NCBI RefSeq assembly: GCF_001618955.1
Contig: NZ_LVYV01000001.1
Location: 379,501 to 443,500, forward strand
Length of the DNA stretch: 64,000 nucleotides
DNA from: Tardiphaga robiniae
GTDB taxonomy: Bacteria > Pseudomonadota > Alphaproteobacteria > Rhizobiales > Xanthobacteraceae
Direction of reading: 5' to 3'
Shown here: piece by piece, positions 36,990 to 45,328 of the stretch
How positions within the stretch are numbered: position 1 is the stretch's first letter
Layout: each line of letters opens with the position of its first letter
Notes under the pieces: model-generated
Databases searched by the model: none
What the model saw: only the letters and a program-made list of their open reading frames with translations
Told to the model about the DNA's origin: nothing
Position numbers and translations under genes: made by a program

Positions 36990-37966
36990 GCGGGCTGCCT
37001 CGCCACTTCGACGCCGTAGTCGGCCATCGACGTCACCGACTGGTGGAAGCGCAGCTTGCGGACATACTCGACCGGATCCTTCGGCTTCACGAAGGCGCCT
37101 TCCGGCACATTGAGGAAATCCACCAGCCGCGTCAGCAGGAAGCGGATCGACGCACCGCGCGCCAGTAGCGGAAACGCCGCGCGCTCGGCAGCGGTCAACG
37201 GACGCACCGCCTCATAGGCATTGAGGAAAGCGCGCGCCTTGGTGGCATTGAACGACAGATCCGGCTCGAAGCACCATGCGTTCAGGCAGATCGCCACGTC
37301 ATAGGCCAGCATATCATTGCAGGCGAACGGGAAGTCGATCAGGCCGGAGAGCTTGTCGCCAAGAAAGAACACGTTGTCCGGAAACAGATCCGCATGGATC
37401 ACGCCTTCCGGCAGATCGGTTGGCCAATGCGCGACAAGATAGTCGAGTTCGGTCTGCAGGAAAGCGCGCAGCCCGGGCTGAACCGTATCGGCGCGCGGTG
37501 CCGCGAGTGCGAGCAAACCGCGCCAGCCATCGACCGACAGGTTGTTCTTGCGGACCAGTGGGAAATCGCGCCCGGCGACATGCATCCTCGCCAGCGCCTC
37601 GCCGACACCGGCGCAATGCATCACATTGGGACGGCGCGGCCACATGCCTTCAAGAAAATTGATGATCGCCGCCGGCCGACCGGCGAGCGATGCGTAGACC
37701 TCACCGTCGCGATTCTTCTGCGGCTGCGGGCAATTCACGCCGCGCGCGCACAGATGCGCCATCAGGCCCAGGAAGTATGGCAGGTCGTCCGCTGCCACGC
37801 GCTTCTCATAGAGCGTGAGGATATACGCGCCCTTGGAGGTGTGCAGCAGGAAGTTGGAATTCTCGACGCCTTCGGCGATGCCCTTGTAGGAAAGCAATTC
37901 GCCGACGTCGTAGCTTTTCAGGAAGTCCGCGAGATCATCGGCGGCAACATCGGTATAGACCGCCAT
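36986..37966 (-). CDS. thrB: Homoserine kinase (ThrB type II)
   Basis: The 326-residue enzyme has the aminoglycoside-phosphotransferase fold used by alphaproteobacterial homoserine kinases. [22 protein letters not shown] near residues 31-52 binds [16 protein letters not shown] near 190-202 holds the catalytic Asp, and LIDFPFA near 211-217 the metal-binding Asp. It phosphorylates homoserine on the way to threonine. Five bases separate it from the ispH stop, and it overlaps rnhA. Confidence 0.94.
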   Translation of the reverse strand: MAVYTDVAADDLADFLKSYDVGELLSYKGIAEGVENSNFLLHTSKGAYILTLYEKRVAADDLPYFLGLMAHLCARGVNCPQPQKNRDGEVYASLAGRPAAIINFLEGMWPRRPNVMHCAGVGEALARMHVAGRDFPLVRKNNLSVDGWRGLLALAAPRADTVQPGLRAFLQTELDYLVAHWPTDLPEGVIHADLFPDNVFFLGDKLSGLIDFPFACNDMLAYDVAICLNAWCFEPDLSFNATKARAFLNAYEAVRPLTAAERAAFPLLARGASIRFLLTRLVDFLNVPEGAFVKPKDPVEYVRKLRFHQSVTSMADYGVEVARQPA

Positions 37967-37971
37967 CGCGG

Positions 37972-38937
37972 TTACGCCGCGGCCTCGGGACGCAGCGAAC
38001 GCGGCAGCGGGAAGAATTCGTTTTCTTCAGCGGCCGACACCGTCTCCACATGCAGCTCATAACGCTGCGCGAAGGCATCCATGATTTCTTCGACAATCAC
38101 TTCCGGCGCCGAGGCGCCCGCGGTGATGCCGAGGCTCGTGATGCCCTCGAACATGCTCCAGTCGAGGTCCGACGCACGCTGCGCCAGTACCGAGACCTTG
38201 CAGCCCTCGCGCTCGGCCACTTCACGCAACCGCTGCGAATTCGACGAGTTCGGCGCGCCGACAACGATCAGCGCATCGACCACCGGCGCCACCTTCTTGA
38301 CGGCAAGCTGGCGGTTGGTGGTGGCGTAGCAGATGTCTTCCTTGTGCGGCCCGTTGATGGTCGGGAAGCGCTTCTTCAGCACAGCCACGATTTCCGCGGT
38401 GTCGTCGATCGACAGCGTGGTCTGGGTCACGAAAGCGAGATTGTCCGGATCCTTCGGCTGGAAGGTCTGGGCGTCTTCCGCCGTCTCGATGAGCTGGACA
38501 GCGCCGGGCGGCAGCTGGCCGACCGTGCCGACCACTTCCGGGTGATGCGAATGCCCGATCAGCAGGATTTCGCGGCCACGCTTGAAGTGGATCGCCGCCT
38601 CGCGGTGAACCTTGGTCACAAGCGGGCAGGTCGCGTCCAGCGAGAAGAAATTGCGCTCCTTGGCGTCGGCCGGAACCGATTTCGGCACGCCATGGGCGGA
38701 AAATACTACCGGCGCAGAGGTGTTGTCCGGGATCTCGGCCAGTTCCTCGACGAAAATCGCGCCCTTGGTCTTGAGGCTGTCCACCACATACTTGTTATGG
38801 ACGATCTCGTGCCGGACATAGACCGGCGCGCCATGGATGGCGAGTGCGCGTTCGACCGTATCGATCGCCCGGACGACGCCTGCGCAGAAGCCGCGCGGCG
38901 AACAAAGAACGATTTTCAGGGACGGTTTGGTCGTCAT
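37972..38937 (-). CDS. ispH: 4-hydroxy-3-methylbut-2-enyl diphosphate reductase
   Basis: The ATG at 38937 ([20 protein letters not shown]) gives 321 residues and fits the family better than a frame starting ten codons earlier. The three iron-sulphur cysteines are in [18 protein letters not shown] and [12 protein letters not shown], and the substrate-binding histidines in SAHGVP and GHSHHPEV are present. IspH makes IPP and DMAPP in the last step of the MEP isoprenoid pathway. It is the first gene of the operon with thrB and rnhA and divergent from trcR across 245 bases. Confidence 0.96.
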   Translation of the reverse strand: MTTKPSLKIVLCSPRGFCAGVVRAIDTVERALAIHGAPVYVRHEIVHNKYVVDSLKTKGAIFVEELAEIPDNTSAPVVFSAHGVPKSVPADAKERNFFSLDATCPLVTKVHREAAIHFKRGREILLIGHSHHPEVVGTVGQLPPGAVQLIETAEDAQTFQPKDPDNLAFVTQTTLSIDDTAEIVAVLKKRFPTINGPHKEDICYATTNRQLAVKKVAPVVDALIVVGAPNSSNSQRLREVAEREGCKVSVLAQRASDLDWSMFEGITSLGITAGASAPEVIVEEIMDAFAQRYELHVETVSAAEENEFFPLPRSLRPEAAA

Positions 38938-39072
38938 ATCGGGGCGATCCAGGGGCCTGGGCACCAAAATGGCAGGTGCGATGGGTCAGATTGGCAAAAT
39001 TCAGCCAAAGAGCTTGTCTGAATAAGGACTTGGGGCCGGTTTGCGGCGCTGTCAAGGCCGAACTGCCGGGCA

Positions 39073-39102
39073 TTGCGTGGTTGCCCTCTGACAGATTATA
39101 TA
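39073..39102 (+). promoter_or_regulatory. Possible trcR promoter
   Basis: TTGCGT (39073-39078) and TATATA (39097-39102) lie 18 bases apart and 80 bases before the trcR start. The -10 box is good; the -35 box and spacing are only fair. Confidence 0.35.
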
Positions 39103-39182
39103 GAGCCTTAATTCCCGTCATCACCGATGACCAGACGGCTTCGCCTCCCAAAGAGGTGGGCGAAGCGCAAAGGAGATGTGCC

Positions 39183-39878
39183 ATGAGCAATGCCCCGCTG
39201 ATGCCAAAGGCGACGGCCGTGTGGCTGGTCGACAATACGGCGCTGACCTTCGATCAGGTCGCCGATTTCACCAAGATGCACCCGCTCGAGATCCGCGCTA
39301 TTGCCGACGGCGACGCCGCCCAGGGCATCAAGGGCATGGACCCGATTTCCAACGGGCAGTTGACCCGCGACGAGATCGAAAAGGGTGAGCAGGACAAGAA
39401 TTACCGGCTCAAGCTCGAAGAGAGCAAGGTGATCCTGCCGCCGGCCGCCAAGAAGAAGGGCCCGCGCTACACCCCGGTGTCGCGCCGCCACGAGCGCCCG
39501 AGCGCGATCCTGTGGCTGGTGCGTAACCATGCCGAGCTGAAAGACAGCCAGATCATGCGCTTGGTCGGCACCACCAAGACCACCATCGCCTCGATCCGCG
39601 ACCGTACCCACTGGAACGCTTCGACCCTCACCCCGATGGATCCGGTGACCCTCGGCCTGTGCTCGCAGATCGAACTCGATTTCGAAGTGCAGCGCGCAGC
39701 CAAGGAAAAACCGACCGACCAGGCCTATGGCGGCGCCACCCTGCTGCCCGCCTCGGAAACCACCCGCAAGGACGAGTTGGAGACCGCCGAGAGCGGCAGC
39801 GGCGACCTCAATGTCGACGCCGTGTTCGCCAAGCTGAAGGGCATCGGCGGCGGCAAGAAGCAGGACGACGAGGAATAA
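39183..39878 (+). CDS. trcR: Cell cycle transcriptional regulator TrcR (DUF1013)
   Basis: The ATG at 39183 follows AAAGGAG. The 231-residue protein matches DUF1013 from MPKATAVWLVDNTALTFDQVA to the acidic, Lys-rich end GIGGGKKQDDEE. It contains two helix-turn-helix-like regions, around residues 15-40 (LTFDQVADFTKMHPLEIRAIADG) and 110-135 (DSQIMRLVGTTKTTIASIRDRTHW). TrcR is known in Rhizobiales and Caulobacterales as a transcription regulator tied to the CtrA/GcrA cell-cycle network and RNA polymerase. It is divergent from ispH. Confidence 0.92.
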   Translation: MSNAPLMPKATAVWLVDNTALTFDQVADFTKMHPLEIRAIADGDAAQGIKGMDPISNGQLTRDEIEKGEQDKNYRLKLEESKVILPPAAKKKGPRYTPVSRRHERPSAILWLVRNHAELKDSQIMRLVGTTKTTIASIRDRTHWNASTLTPMDPVTLGLCSQIELDFEVQRAAKEKPTDQAYGGATLLPASETTRKDELETAESGSGDLNVDAVFAKLKGIGGGKKQDDEE

Positions 39879-39924
39879 GCGCCTGCGCTGCGCACAGATA
39901 CGCGGCGACAAGGACAGAATTGAA

Positions 39925-39953
39925 AACGCGGCGGTTCATCCCGCCGCGTTTTT
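39925..39953 (+). terminator. Rho-independent terminator of trcR
   Basis: AACGCGGCGG (39925-39934) pairs perfectly with CCGCCGCGTT (39941-39950) around a 6-base loop, followed by TTTTTGTTTG. Confidence 0.85.
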
Positions 39954-39980
39954 GTTTGTTTCAGGTGATGCCTCGCCAAC

Positions 39981-40571
39981 TCACTCCAGCGGACGGCGGA
40001 TGCTGACATTGATGCTGCCGTTATCATCATAGACCACCAGCTTGGCGATGAACTGCGAGAACGACGTGGCGACTTCGTTGAAGCAGCCCTGCTGATGGAT
40101 CATGTAAGCGAGGACATCGTCGGCATTCTGCAGATCGACACCGGCGTCGGCCAGCTCGTCGATCTCCGGAATGACGTCCTGATCGACAAAGTAGATCTTG
40201 CCCTTCGCATTACCGCTGAATATCTCGACGATCGGATCGCCGCCGCGACCTTCCGCCACCGGATAGCAGAAGGCGCGAAACACTTTGTCCCAGAGACCCG
40301 CGTTGGCGAGAAACACGCGCAGATCGTTATATTCGAAGCCTGTGTCGAGACCGCGCAAATAAGTGATGTAATCGAATGTCTCGACGCCATCGGCCAGCGG
40401 GCTGGCTGTGTCGAGATCGAAATAGAAGCCGTTATGTGCTTTCAGAAACGCCATATAATCGGATGAGAATTCGATGCCCTGCTCCGCGGCAAAAGCCGCT
40501 ATGGCTTTGTCCGTCACCGGCTTGAATGTCATTGCATCGGGATAGTCTTCGAACCTGAACTCGTTCGCCAT
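39981..40571 (-). CDS. SMI1/KNR4 family protein
   Basis: The 196-residue soluble protein has the SMI1/KNR4 pattern: VTDKAIAAFAAEQGIEFSSDYMAFLKAHNGFYF near residues 19-51, then a DGVETFDYITYLRG strand-helix and a YPVAEGRGGDPIVEIFSG segment. In bacteria the fold is widespread in immunity proteins paired with polymorphic or contact-dependent toxins, but many chromosomal members are orphans. No toxin-like gene is adjacent, so the role is open. Confidence 0.75.
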   Translation of the reverse strand: MANEFRFEDYPDAMTFKPVTDKAIAAFAAEQGIEFSSDYMAFLKAHNGFYFDLDTASPLADGVETFDYITYLRGLDTGFEYNDLRVFLANAGLWDKVFRAFCYPVAEGRGGDPIVEIFSGNAKGKIYFVDQDVIPEIDELADAGVDLQNADDVLAYMIHQQGCFNEVATSFSQFIAKLVVYDDNGSINVSIRRPLE

Positions 40572-40740
40572 TGTGTACTCCGCTTATGCGTAAGGAATCC
40601 CGCCTGAGCGGTGCCTCCCTTGGTGCTGCGGAGGTAGCGCGAGGTTCATGGCCGCGCCCGACGCATAATCTCCGCTTTCCAAACGCCATCGAATCCTGCG
40701 ACATCCAACCTGCGCGGGGGCGTATGGGGGCAACGCTGCG

Positions 40741-41070
40741 ATGGCATCTCTCTGGCTTGGTCTGGTGCGCTTGCTGGCCGGTTTCCGCCGCGGCCTGCGC
40801 GATCCGGAATTTCGCGCGATCCTGTTCCTGCTGGCCATCGCCATGACCGGCGGCACGATCTTCTTCCGCATTGTCGAGCACTGGCGATGGATCGACGCCG
40901 CCTATTTCAGCGTGATGGCCCTGACCACGGTTGGCGACGCCACGCTGTCGCCGACCACGGCCATCGCCAAGATCTTCACGATGCTGTTCTCGATCTGCGG
41001 CATCGGACTGATGCTGGCGTTCCTGTCGCGGCTATCGACGTTCCGCGAGCATGAGGAAGGGCGGGAGTGA
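40741..41070 (+). CDS. Two-helix potassium channel family protein
   Basis: The 109-residue membrane protein has an N-terminal helix (about 26-44), a pore helix with selectivity filter TTVGDA near residues 62-67, and a second membrane helix (about 75-95). The filter TVGDA matches bacterial ion channel 2 family members, where Asp replaces the usual Tyr-Gly ending of GYG. There is no cytoplasmic ligand or RCK domain, so four copies could form a simple channel. Its stop is 11 bases from the convergent PhnA-like gene. Confidence 0.82.
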   Translation: MASLWLGLVRLLAGFRRGLRDPEFRAILFLLAIAMTGGTIFFRIVEHWRWIDAAYFSVMALTTVGDATLSPTTAIAKIFTMLFSICGIGLMLAFLSRLSTFREHEEGRE

Positions 41071-41081
41071 TATCGTAGCCG

Positions 41082-41300
41082 TCACGCCTTCTTCAGAAAT
41101 TCCGTCCGCAACACCAGGCCCTTCACCTTGTCGGTGCGGCCTTCGATCTCGTCTTCGTTGTCGGTGAGATGGATGTTCTTGATCACGGTGCCGCGCTTGA
41201 GCACGGTGGACGAGCCTTTCAGCTTGAGGTCCTTGATCAGCGTGACGGTGTCGCCCTCGGCGAGCAGCGCGCCGTTCGAATCCCTGACCTTGATATCCAT
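41082..41300 (-). CDS. PhnA-type (YjdM) domain protein, short form
   Basis: The ATG at 41300 follows AAAGGACG. The 72-residue protein matches the C-terminal SH3-like half of PhnA/YjdM (VRDSNGALLAEGDTVTLIKDLKLKGSS and VIKNIHLTDNEDEIEGR). It lacks the N-terminal zinc ribbon found in the 110-residue E. coli protein. Despite its name the family is not shown to degrade phosphonates. The longer upstream frame runs through a repeat and is rejected. Confidence 0.85.
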   Translation of the reverse strand: MDIKVRDSNGALLAEGDTVTLIKDLKLKGSSTVLKRGTVIKNIHLTDNEDEIEGRTDKVKGLVLRTEFLKKA

Positions 41301-41328
41301 GATGCGTCCTTTGCGGGGTGCCTGTCTT

Positions 41329-41504
41329 CCCCTCTCCCCCAGGCAGCGAAGCTGCGCAAGGCGGGAGCTGGCGGACGAACTCGTCCGCCATGGTGGATCG
41401 AACACGCGAAGCGGGTTCGAGACGGGAGAGGGGGTTGGTGCAGAACACTCCCCCTCTCCCGCCTTCGCTTCGCTCAAGCACCCTCTCCCACAAGGGGAGA
41501 GGGG
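41329..41504. repeat. Intergenic repeat, CCCTCTCCC family, copy 2
   Basis: Ends CCCCTCTCCCCC and GGGGAGAGGGG are complementary, with internal stems such as GGCGGACGAACTCGTCCGCC and CGAACACGCGAAGCGGGTTCG. It lies between the PhnA-like gene and ompW, resembles 36369-36529 in its core words CTCTCCCG and CTTCGCTTCG, and is not protein-coding. Confidence 0.75.
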
Positions 41505-41522
41505 AAGCAAGAAATACCGGCA

Positions 41523-42215
41523 CTAGAACTTGTACGTAATACCCGTGCCGACCAGCCACGGATCGAGCGTCACCTTGCCGGTGATCGGCGTGCCGCCGGC
41601 CAGCGTGCCTTCCCAATCCGGGCGCAGCCACAGCTTCTTCACGTCGACGTTCCAGCCCCAATGCTTGTCGATCATGTAGTCGAAGCCGAATTGCACAACC
41701 GGCGCGGCAGAATCTTTCAGACGGCTGCTGGTCACGCCCACTCCGCTCGCACTCTGGCTGAAGAACCAGGTGTAGTTCACGCCGGCGCCGATATAGGGCT
41801 TGAACGCGCCAAATTCAGTGAAGTGATATTGCAGCGTCAGCGTCGGCGGCAGCAGCCAGGCCTTGCCGACATCGAGGCCGGCGATGGTGCCGTCGCCGGT
41901 GACGTGATGCCTGGTGACGCCAAGGATCAGTTCGGCTGCGAGGTTCGGCGTGAAGAAATACGAGATGTCGAGTTCAGGCACGACCTGATCCGAGGTCTTC
42001 AGGTCAGAGCCCGGCACCTGATGAACCGAACCGCCATTCTCCGGAATGACGCCGAGCACGCGCAGGCGGATCATCCAGGGATTCCACACCTCAACCACCG
42101 GCGCCTTGGTGTACGGCGTCGCGGCCGGAAGATCGGCAGCGCCTGCCGTGGTCACCATGCTGGTCATCGCCGTTGCTGCCATCAACAACGACATGGTCGT
42201 CAGAATTCTCTTCAT
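41523..42215 (-). CDS. ompW: OmpW family outer membrane protein
   Basis: The 230-residue protein has a signal peptide cleaved near AGAADL and an eight-stranded barrel ending in aromatic GTGITYKF. WMIRLRVLGVIPENG near residues 47-61, the DISYFFTPNLAAELILG strand and the YIGAGVNYTWFF strand fit the OmpW family. It forms a narrow hydrophobic channel for small molecules in the outer membrane. Its downstream repeat probably ends transcription. Confidence 0.92.
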   Translation of the reverse strand: MKRILTTMSLLMAATAMTSMVTTAGAADLPAATPYTKAPVVEVWNPWMIRLRVLGVIPENGGSVHQVPGSDLKTSDQVVPELDISYFFTPNLAAELILGVTRHHVTGDGTIAGLDVGKAWLLPPTLTLQYHFTEFGAFKPYIGAGVNYTWFFSQSASGVGVTSSRLKDSAAPVVQFGFDYMIDKHWGWNVDVKKLWLRPDWEGTLAGGTPITGKVTLDPWLVGTGITYKF

Positions 42216-42397
42216 CGCGAAGCGCCCTGTCTTTCGATTCGTTCGGGGGTGAACGATCTCACCCGATCAAATCCGAAAGACGCTCGCCGCGGCGCTGACA
42301 CGTTGATCTCCATCAAAAGCACGCTGCCGCAAGACATCTCGCTGCGCGGACGTTGCCTTTGGGTGACACAGTCTTGCGGAATATCAATCCGCGGGTG

Positions 42398-42664
42398 TTA
42401 CGGCCGGCTCGGATTGTTCAGCATATACTCGCCGAGATTGCGCTGCGCGCGGTCAGCACGATTGATGGCATTGCTGCGCTGAACGTCGCGGTCCTTGCGG
42501 CAGGCCGCATATTCCGGCGAGCCGACAGCGACACCATTGGCGCGGCAGATCGCGTCATCGTCATCGCCAAGACTCGACATCGGAATATCCGTGCGGCGCG
42601 CGCAGGCGCTGAGCAGCATCGCTGTCAGCGTCAGCGCGATGAGAGAGGTCGAGGTCAGTCGCAT
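42398..42664 (-). CDS. Small lipoprotein
   Basis: The 88-residue protein has a lipoprotein signal with lipobox LLSAC, placing the lipidated Cys near residue 21. The mature part is short and polar, with two cysteines (AICRANG and AACRKDRD) and a final RAQRNLGEYMLNNPSRP. No known domain is evident. It lies alone in a roughly 600-base stretch between ompW and prpE. Confidence 0.68.
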   Translation of the reverse strand: MRLTSTSLIALTLTAMLLSACARRTDIPMSSLGDDDDAICRANGVAVGSPEYAACRKDRDVQRSNAINRADRAQRNLGEYMLNNPSRP

Positions 42665-42691
42665 GCATGGTTCCGTTACTTGATCTTCTCT

Positions 42692-42771
42692 GTCATTGCC
42701 GGGCTTGACCCGGCAATCCAGCTTTGCCGTTTGAAAGGAAGATGGATGCCCGGGTCAAGCCCGGGCATGAC
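42692..42771. repeat. Intergenic palindromic repeat, GTCATTGCC/GGGCATGAC type
   Basis: GTCATTGCCGGGCTTGACCC at the left end pairs with GGGTCAAGCCCGGGCATGAC at the right end, with mismatches only near the tips and a GGATGCCCGGG inner arm. It lies between prpE and the lipoprotein gene and resembles the longer GTCATTCC family. Confidence 0.75.
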
Positions 42772-42813
42772 GAGAGAGTGTTTAGCGCGAAATGCGGGAT
42801 TTGTAAGGTCTGC

Positions 42814-44724
42814 TCAGACCCTGCCCTTCAGCGCCGCGCCGATTTCGTCCAGCGACTTCGGATCCTCGATGGTCGCGGGCATGGTCCAGCTGTCACCGTC
42901 CGCGATCTTCTTGATGGTGCCGCGCAGGATTTTGCCCGAACGCGTCTTCGGCAGCCGGCCAACAGCGATGGCGAGCTTGAACGCCGCGACGGGGCCGAGC
43001 TTTTCGCGCACCAGCGCTACCACTTCCTTCTCGATGTCAGCAACCGGCCGCTCAACGCCGGCCTTCAGCACCAGGAAGCCGCATGGCACCTCGCCCTTGA
43101 TCGTATCCTTGATGCCCAGCACGGCGCATTCGGCAACATCGGGATGCGAGGCCAGAATCTCCTCCATGCCGCCGGTGGAGAGCCTGTGGCCGGCGACATT
43201 GATGATGTCGTCGGTGCGGCCCATCACATAGACATAGCCGTCGTCATCCAGATAGCCGGCATCGGAGGTTTTGTAGTAGCCGGGAAATTCGTTGAAATAG
43301 GCTTCCTTGCAGTGCTCGTCCTGCTCCCACAATGTCGGCAGACAGGCCGGCGGCATCGGCAACTTGATCACGATGGAGCCCATGGCGCCCGCGGGCAGCG
43401 GCCTCGCGGCTTCGTCCACCACCTCGACCTTGTAGCCGGGCATCGGCACCGTCGGCGAGCCATGCTTCACCGGCAACTGGCCAAGACCCACCGGATTGCC
43501 GGCGATGCACCAGCCGGTCTCGGTCTGCCACCAGTGATCGATGACCGGCACCTTCAGCTGCTTCTCGGCCCAGTCCACCGTCGGCGGATCGGCGCGCTCG
43601 CCGGCGAGAAACAGCGTGCGAAATTGCGAGAGATCATACTTGCGAATGAAACTGCCGTCCGGATCGTCCTTGCGGATGGCGCGGAAGGCAGTCGGGGCCG
43701 TGAAGAAAGCAACGGCCTTGTGTTCGGAGATGACACGCCAGAACGCGCCGGCATCGGGCGTGCCAACCGGCTTGCCCTCATACATGACCGAGGTCGCGCC
43801 ATGAAACAGCGGCGCATAGACGATATAGCTATGGCCGACCACCCAGCCGATGTCGGAGCCGCACCACCAGACCTCGCCCGGCTTCACGCCGTAGAGATTC
43901 CACATCGACCAGGCGAGCGCGACCGCGTGGCCGCCATTGTCGCGCACCACGCCCTTCGGTTTGCCGGTCGTGCCGGACGTATAGAGGATGTAGAGCGGAT
44001 CCGTCGCCAGCACCGGCACGCAATCCGCGGACTTCTTCGCCGCTATCGCCTTGCTGCGCAATTCGGCCCAGTCGTGATCGCGGCCGGCCACCAGATCGCA
44101 GCCATGCTGCGGCCGCTGCAGGACAATGCAGCCATCGGGCTTCGCGTTGGCGAGCGCGATCGCTTCATCCAACAGCGGCTTGTATTGCACGATGCGGCCG
44201 GGCTCGATCCCGCAGCTCGCCGACAGGATCAGCTTCGGCCTCGCATCGTCGATGCGCGTCGCGAGCTCCTTTGCCGCGAAGCCGCCGAACACCACCGAAT
44301 GCACCGCGCCGATGCGCGCGCAGGCGAGCATGGCGACCACAGCCTCAGGCACCATTGGCATATAGAGGATAACGCGATCACCCTTGCCGACGCCAAGGTC
44401 CTGCAGGATGGCGCCGAGCACCTGCACCTCATGCAGCAGCTGCGCATAGGTGAATTTCCGGACCTCACCCGTCAGCGGCGAGTCGTGGATCAGCGCGACC
44501 TGATCGGCGCGACCACCCGCGACATGGCGATCAAGCGCGTTGTAGCAGGTATTGAGCACGCCGCCGACAAACCAGCGGCCATAGAGACCCACGGACGGAT
44601 CGAACACCTTCTTCGCCGGCACGATCCAGTCGATCGCCTTCGCCGCCTCGCCCCAGAAGCCTTCCGGATCGGACAGCGACTGCGCGTGGACGTCGTGATA
44701 GCGGCTGGATGCATTGGTCGTCAT
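42814..44724 (-). CDS. prpE: Propionyl-CoA synthetase
   Basis: The ATG at 44724 follows GGGAGAG and gives 636 residues. The adenylate-forming enzyme has YTSGTTGKPKGVV near residues 247-259, the WWQTETGW segment near 402, and the acylation-site Lys in TRSGKILRGTIKKIADG near 597. The N-terminal region and DDIINVAGHRLSTGGMEE are closer to PrpE than to acetyl-CoA synthetase Acs, but acetate or butyrate use cannot be excluded. No methylcitrate genes are adjacent. Confidence 0.9.
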   Translation of the reverse strand: MTTNASSRYHDVHAQSLSDPEGFWGEAAKAIDWIVPAKKVFDPSVGLYGRWFVGGVLNTCYNALDRHVAGGRADQVALIHDSPLTGEVRKFTYAQLLHEVQVLGAILQDLGVGKGDRVILYMPMVPEAVVAMLACARIGAVHSVVFGGFAAKELATRIDDARPKLILSASCGIEPGRIVQYKPLLDEAIALANAKPDGCIVLQRPQHGCDLVAGRDHDWAELRSKAIAAKKSADCVPVLATDPLYILYTSGTTGKPKGVVRDNGGHAVALAWSMWNLYGVKPGEVWWCGSDIGWVVGHSYIVYAPLFHGATSVMYEGKPVGTPDAGAFWRVISEHKAVAFFTAPTAFRAIRKDDPDGSFIRKYDLSQFRTLFLAGERADPPTVDWAEKQLKVPVIDHWWQTETGWCIAGNPVGLGQLPVKHGSPTVPMPGYKVEVVDEAARPLPAGAMGSIVIKLPMPPACLPTLWEQDEHCKEAYFNEFPGYYKTSDAGYLDDDGYVYVMGRTDDIINVAGHRLSTGGMEEILASHPDVAECAVLGIKDTIKGEVPCGFLVLKAGVERPVADIEKEVVALVREKLGPVAAFKLAIAVGRLPKTRSGKILRGTIKKIADGDSWTMPATIEDPKSLDEIGAALKGRV

Positions 44725-44791
44725 GGCGTCTCTCCCGCCCCCGGCTTTACCGCCGGGGTTCATTGTCTCGTCATTGTCACGGGATGACAGG

Positions 44792-45325
44792 CTATTTCAA
44801 GGGTGCCTTTGGTTGTGGCTTGACCGACATCTCCACGCCGATCCGCTCGATTTCCTGCGCCAGCGCCTTGTAATTGGCGCGCGCCACGTCGAGTTGCGGA
44901 TCGAGCTTGATCGCGGCGCCAAAATCGCGGACTGCGCGCGGCCGATCGCCCTTCTTGCGCCAGAGTTCGCCGCGCGCATTGAACAGAACGGCCTGCGTCG
45001 GATCGAGCCGCAGCGCCGCATCGTAATCGGCGATGGCACGATCGGTCTCATCCTTGCGCATGTAGACACCGGCGCGCGCGATCAGTGCTTTCAGCCGGTC
45101 GGGCCGCTCGGTCTTTTCGTTGTCGATCAGCGTGCTGCAAACTGCGAGAATCTTCTCGTCATCGCCTGACGCAACAGCCGCCACACACAACGCGGAATCG
45201 ACAGGCGCAGTGACTGCCGGCTCGTTGACCGCTGGCCATGCCCTGTCGGGAGCCACGCAACATAATACGAGCAGGACGCTGATGACGCGCGGCACGCTGC
45301 CAACATATGAATTGCGAAAAGTCAT
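44792..45325 (-). CDS. Exported TPR protein, short
   Basis: The 177-residue protein has a signal peptide (hydrophobic stretch then PDRAWPAV) and about two to three TPR-like units. The clearest is ETDRAIADYDAALRLDPTQAVLFNARGELWRKKGD, followed by RPRAVRDFGAAIKLDPQLDVA. It is 3 bases downstream of a longer TPR gene and similar to it, so the pair probably arose by duplication. Such proteins mediate protein contacts; the partners are unknown. Confidence 0.75.
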   Translation of the reverse strand: MTFRNSYVGSVPRVISVLLVLCCVAPDRAWPAVNEPAVTAPVDSALCVAAVASGDDEKILAVCSTLIDNEKTERPDRLKALIARAGVYMRKDETDRAIADYDAALRLDPTQAVLFNARGELWRKKGDRPRAVRDFGAAIKLDPQLDVARANYKALAQEIERIGVEMSVKPQPKAPLK

Positions 45326-45328
45326 TGT

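Noticed and set aside
42724-44787. Plus-strand 687-codon frame opposite prpE
   Set aside because: Antisense to a full-length acyl-CoA synthetase, with His/Arg/Asp-rich composition and no domain.
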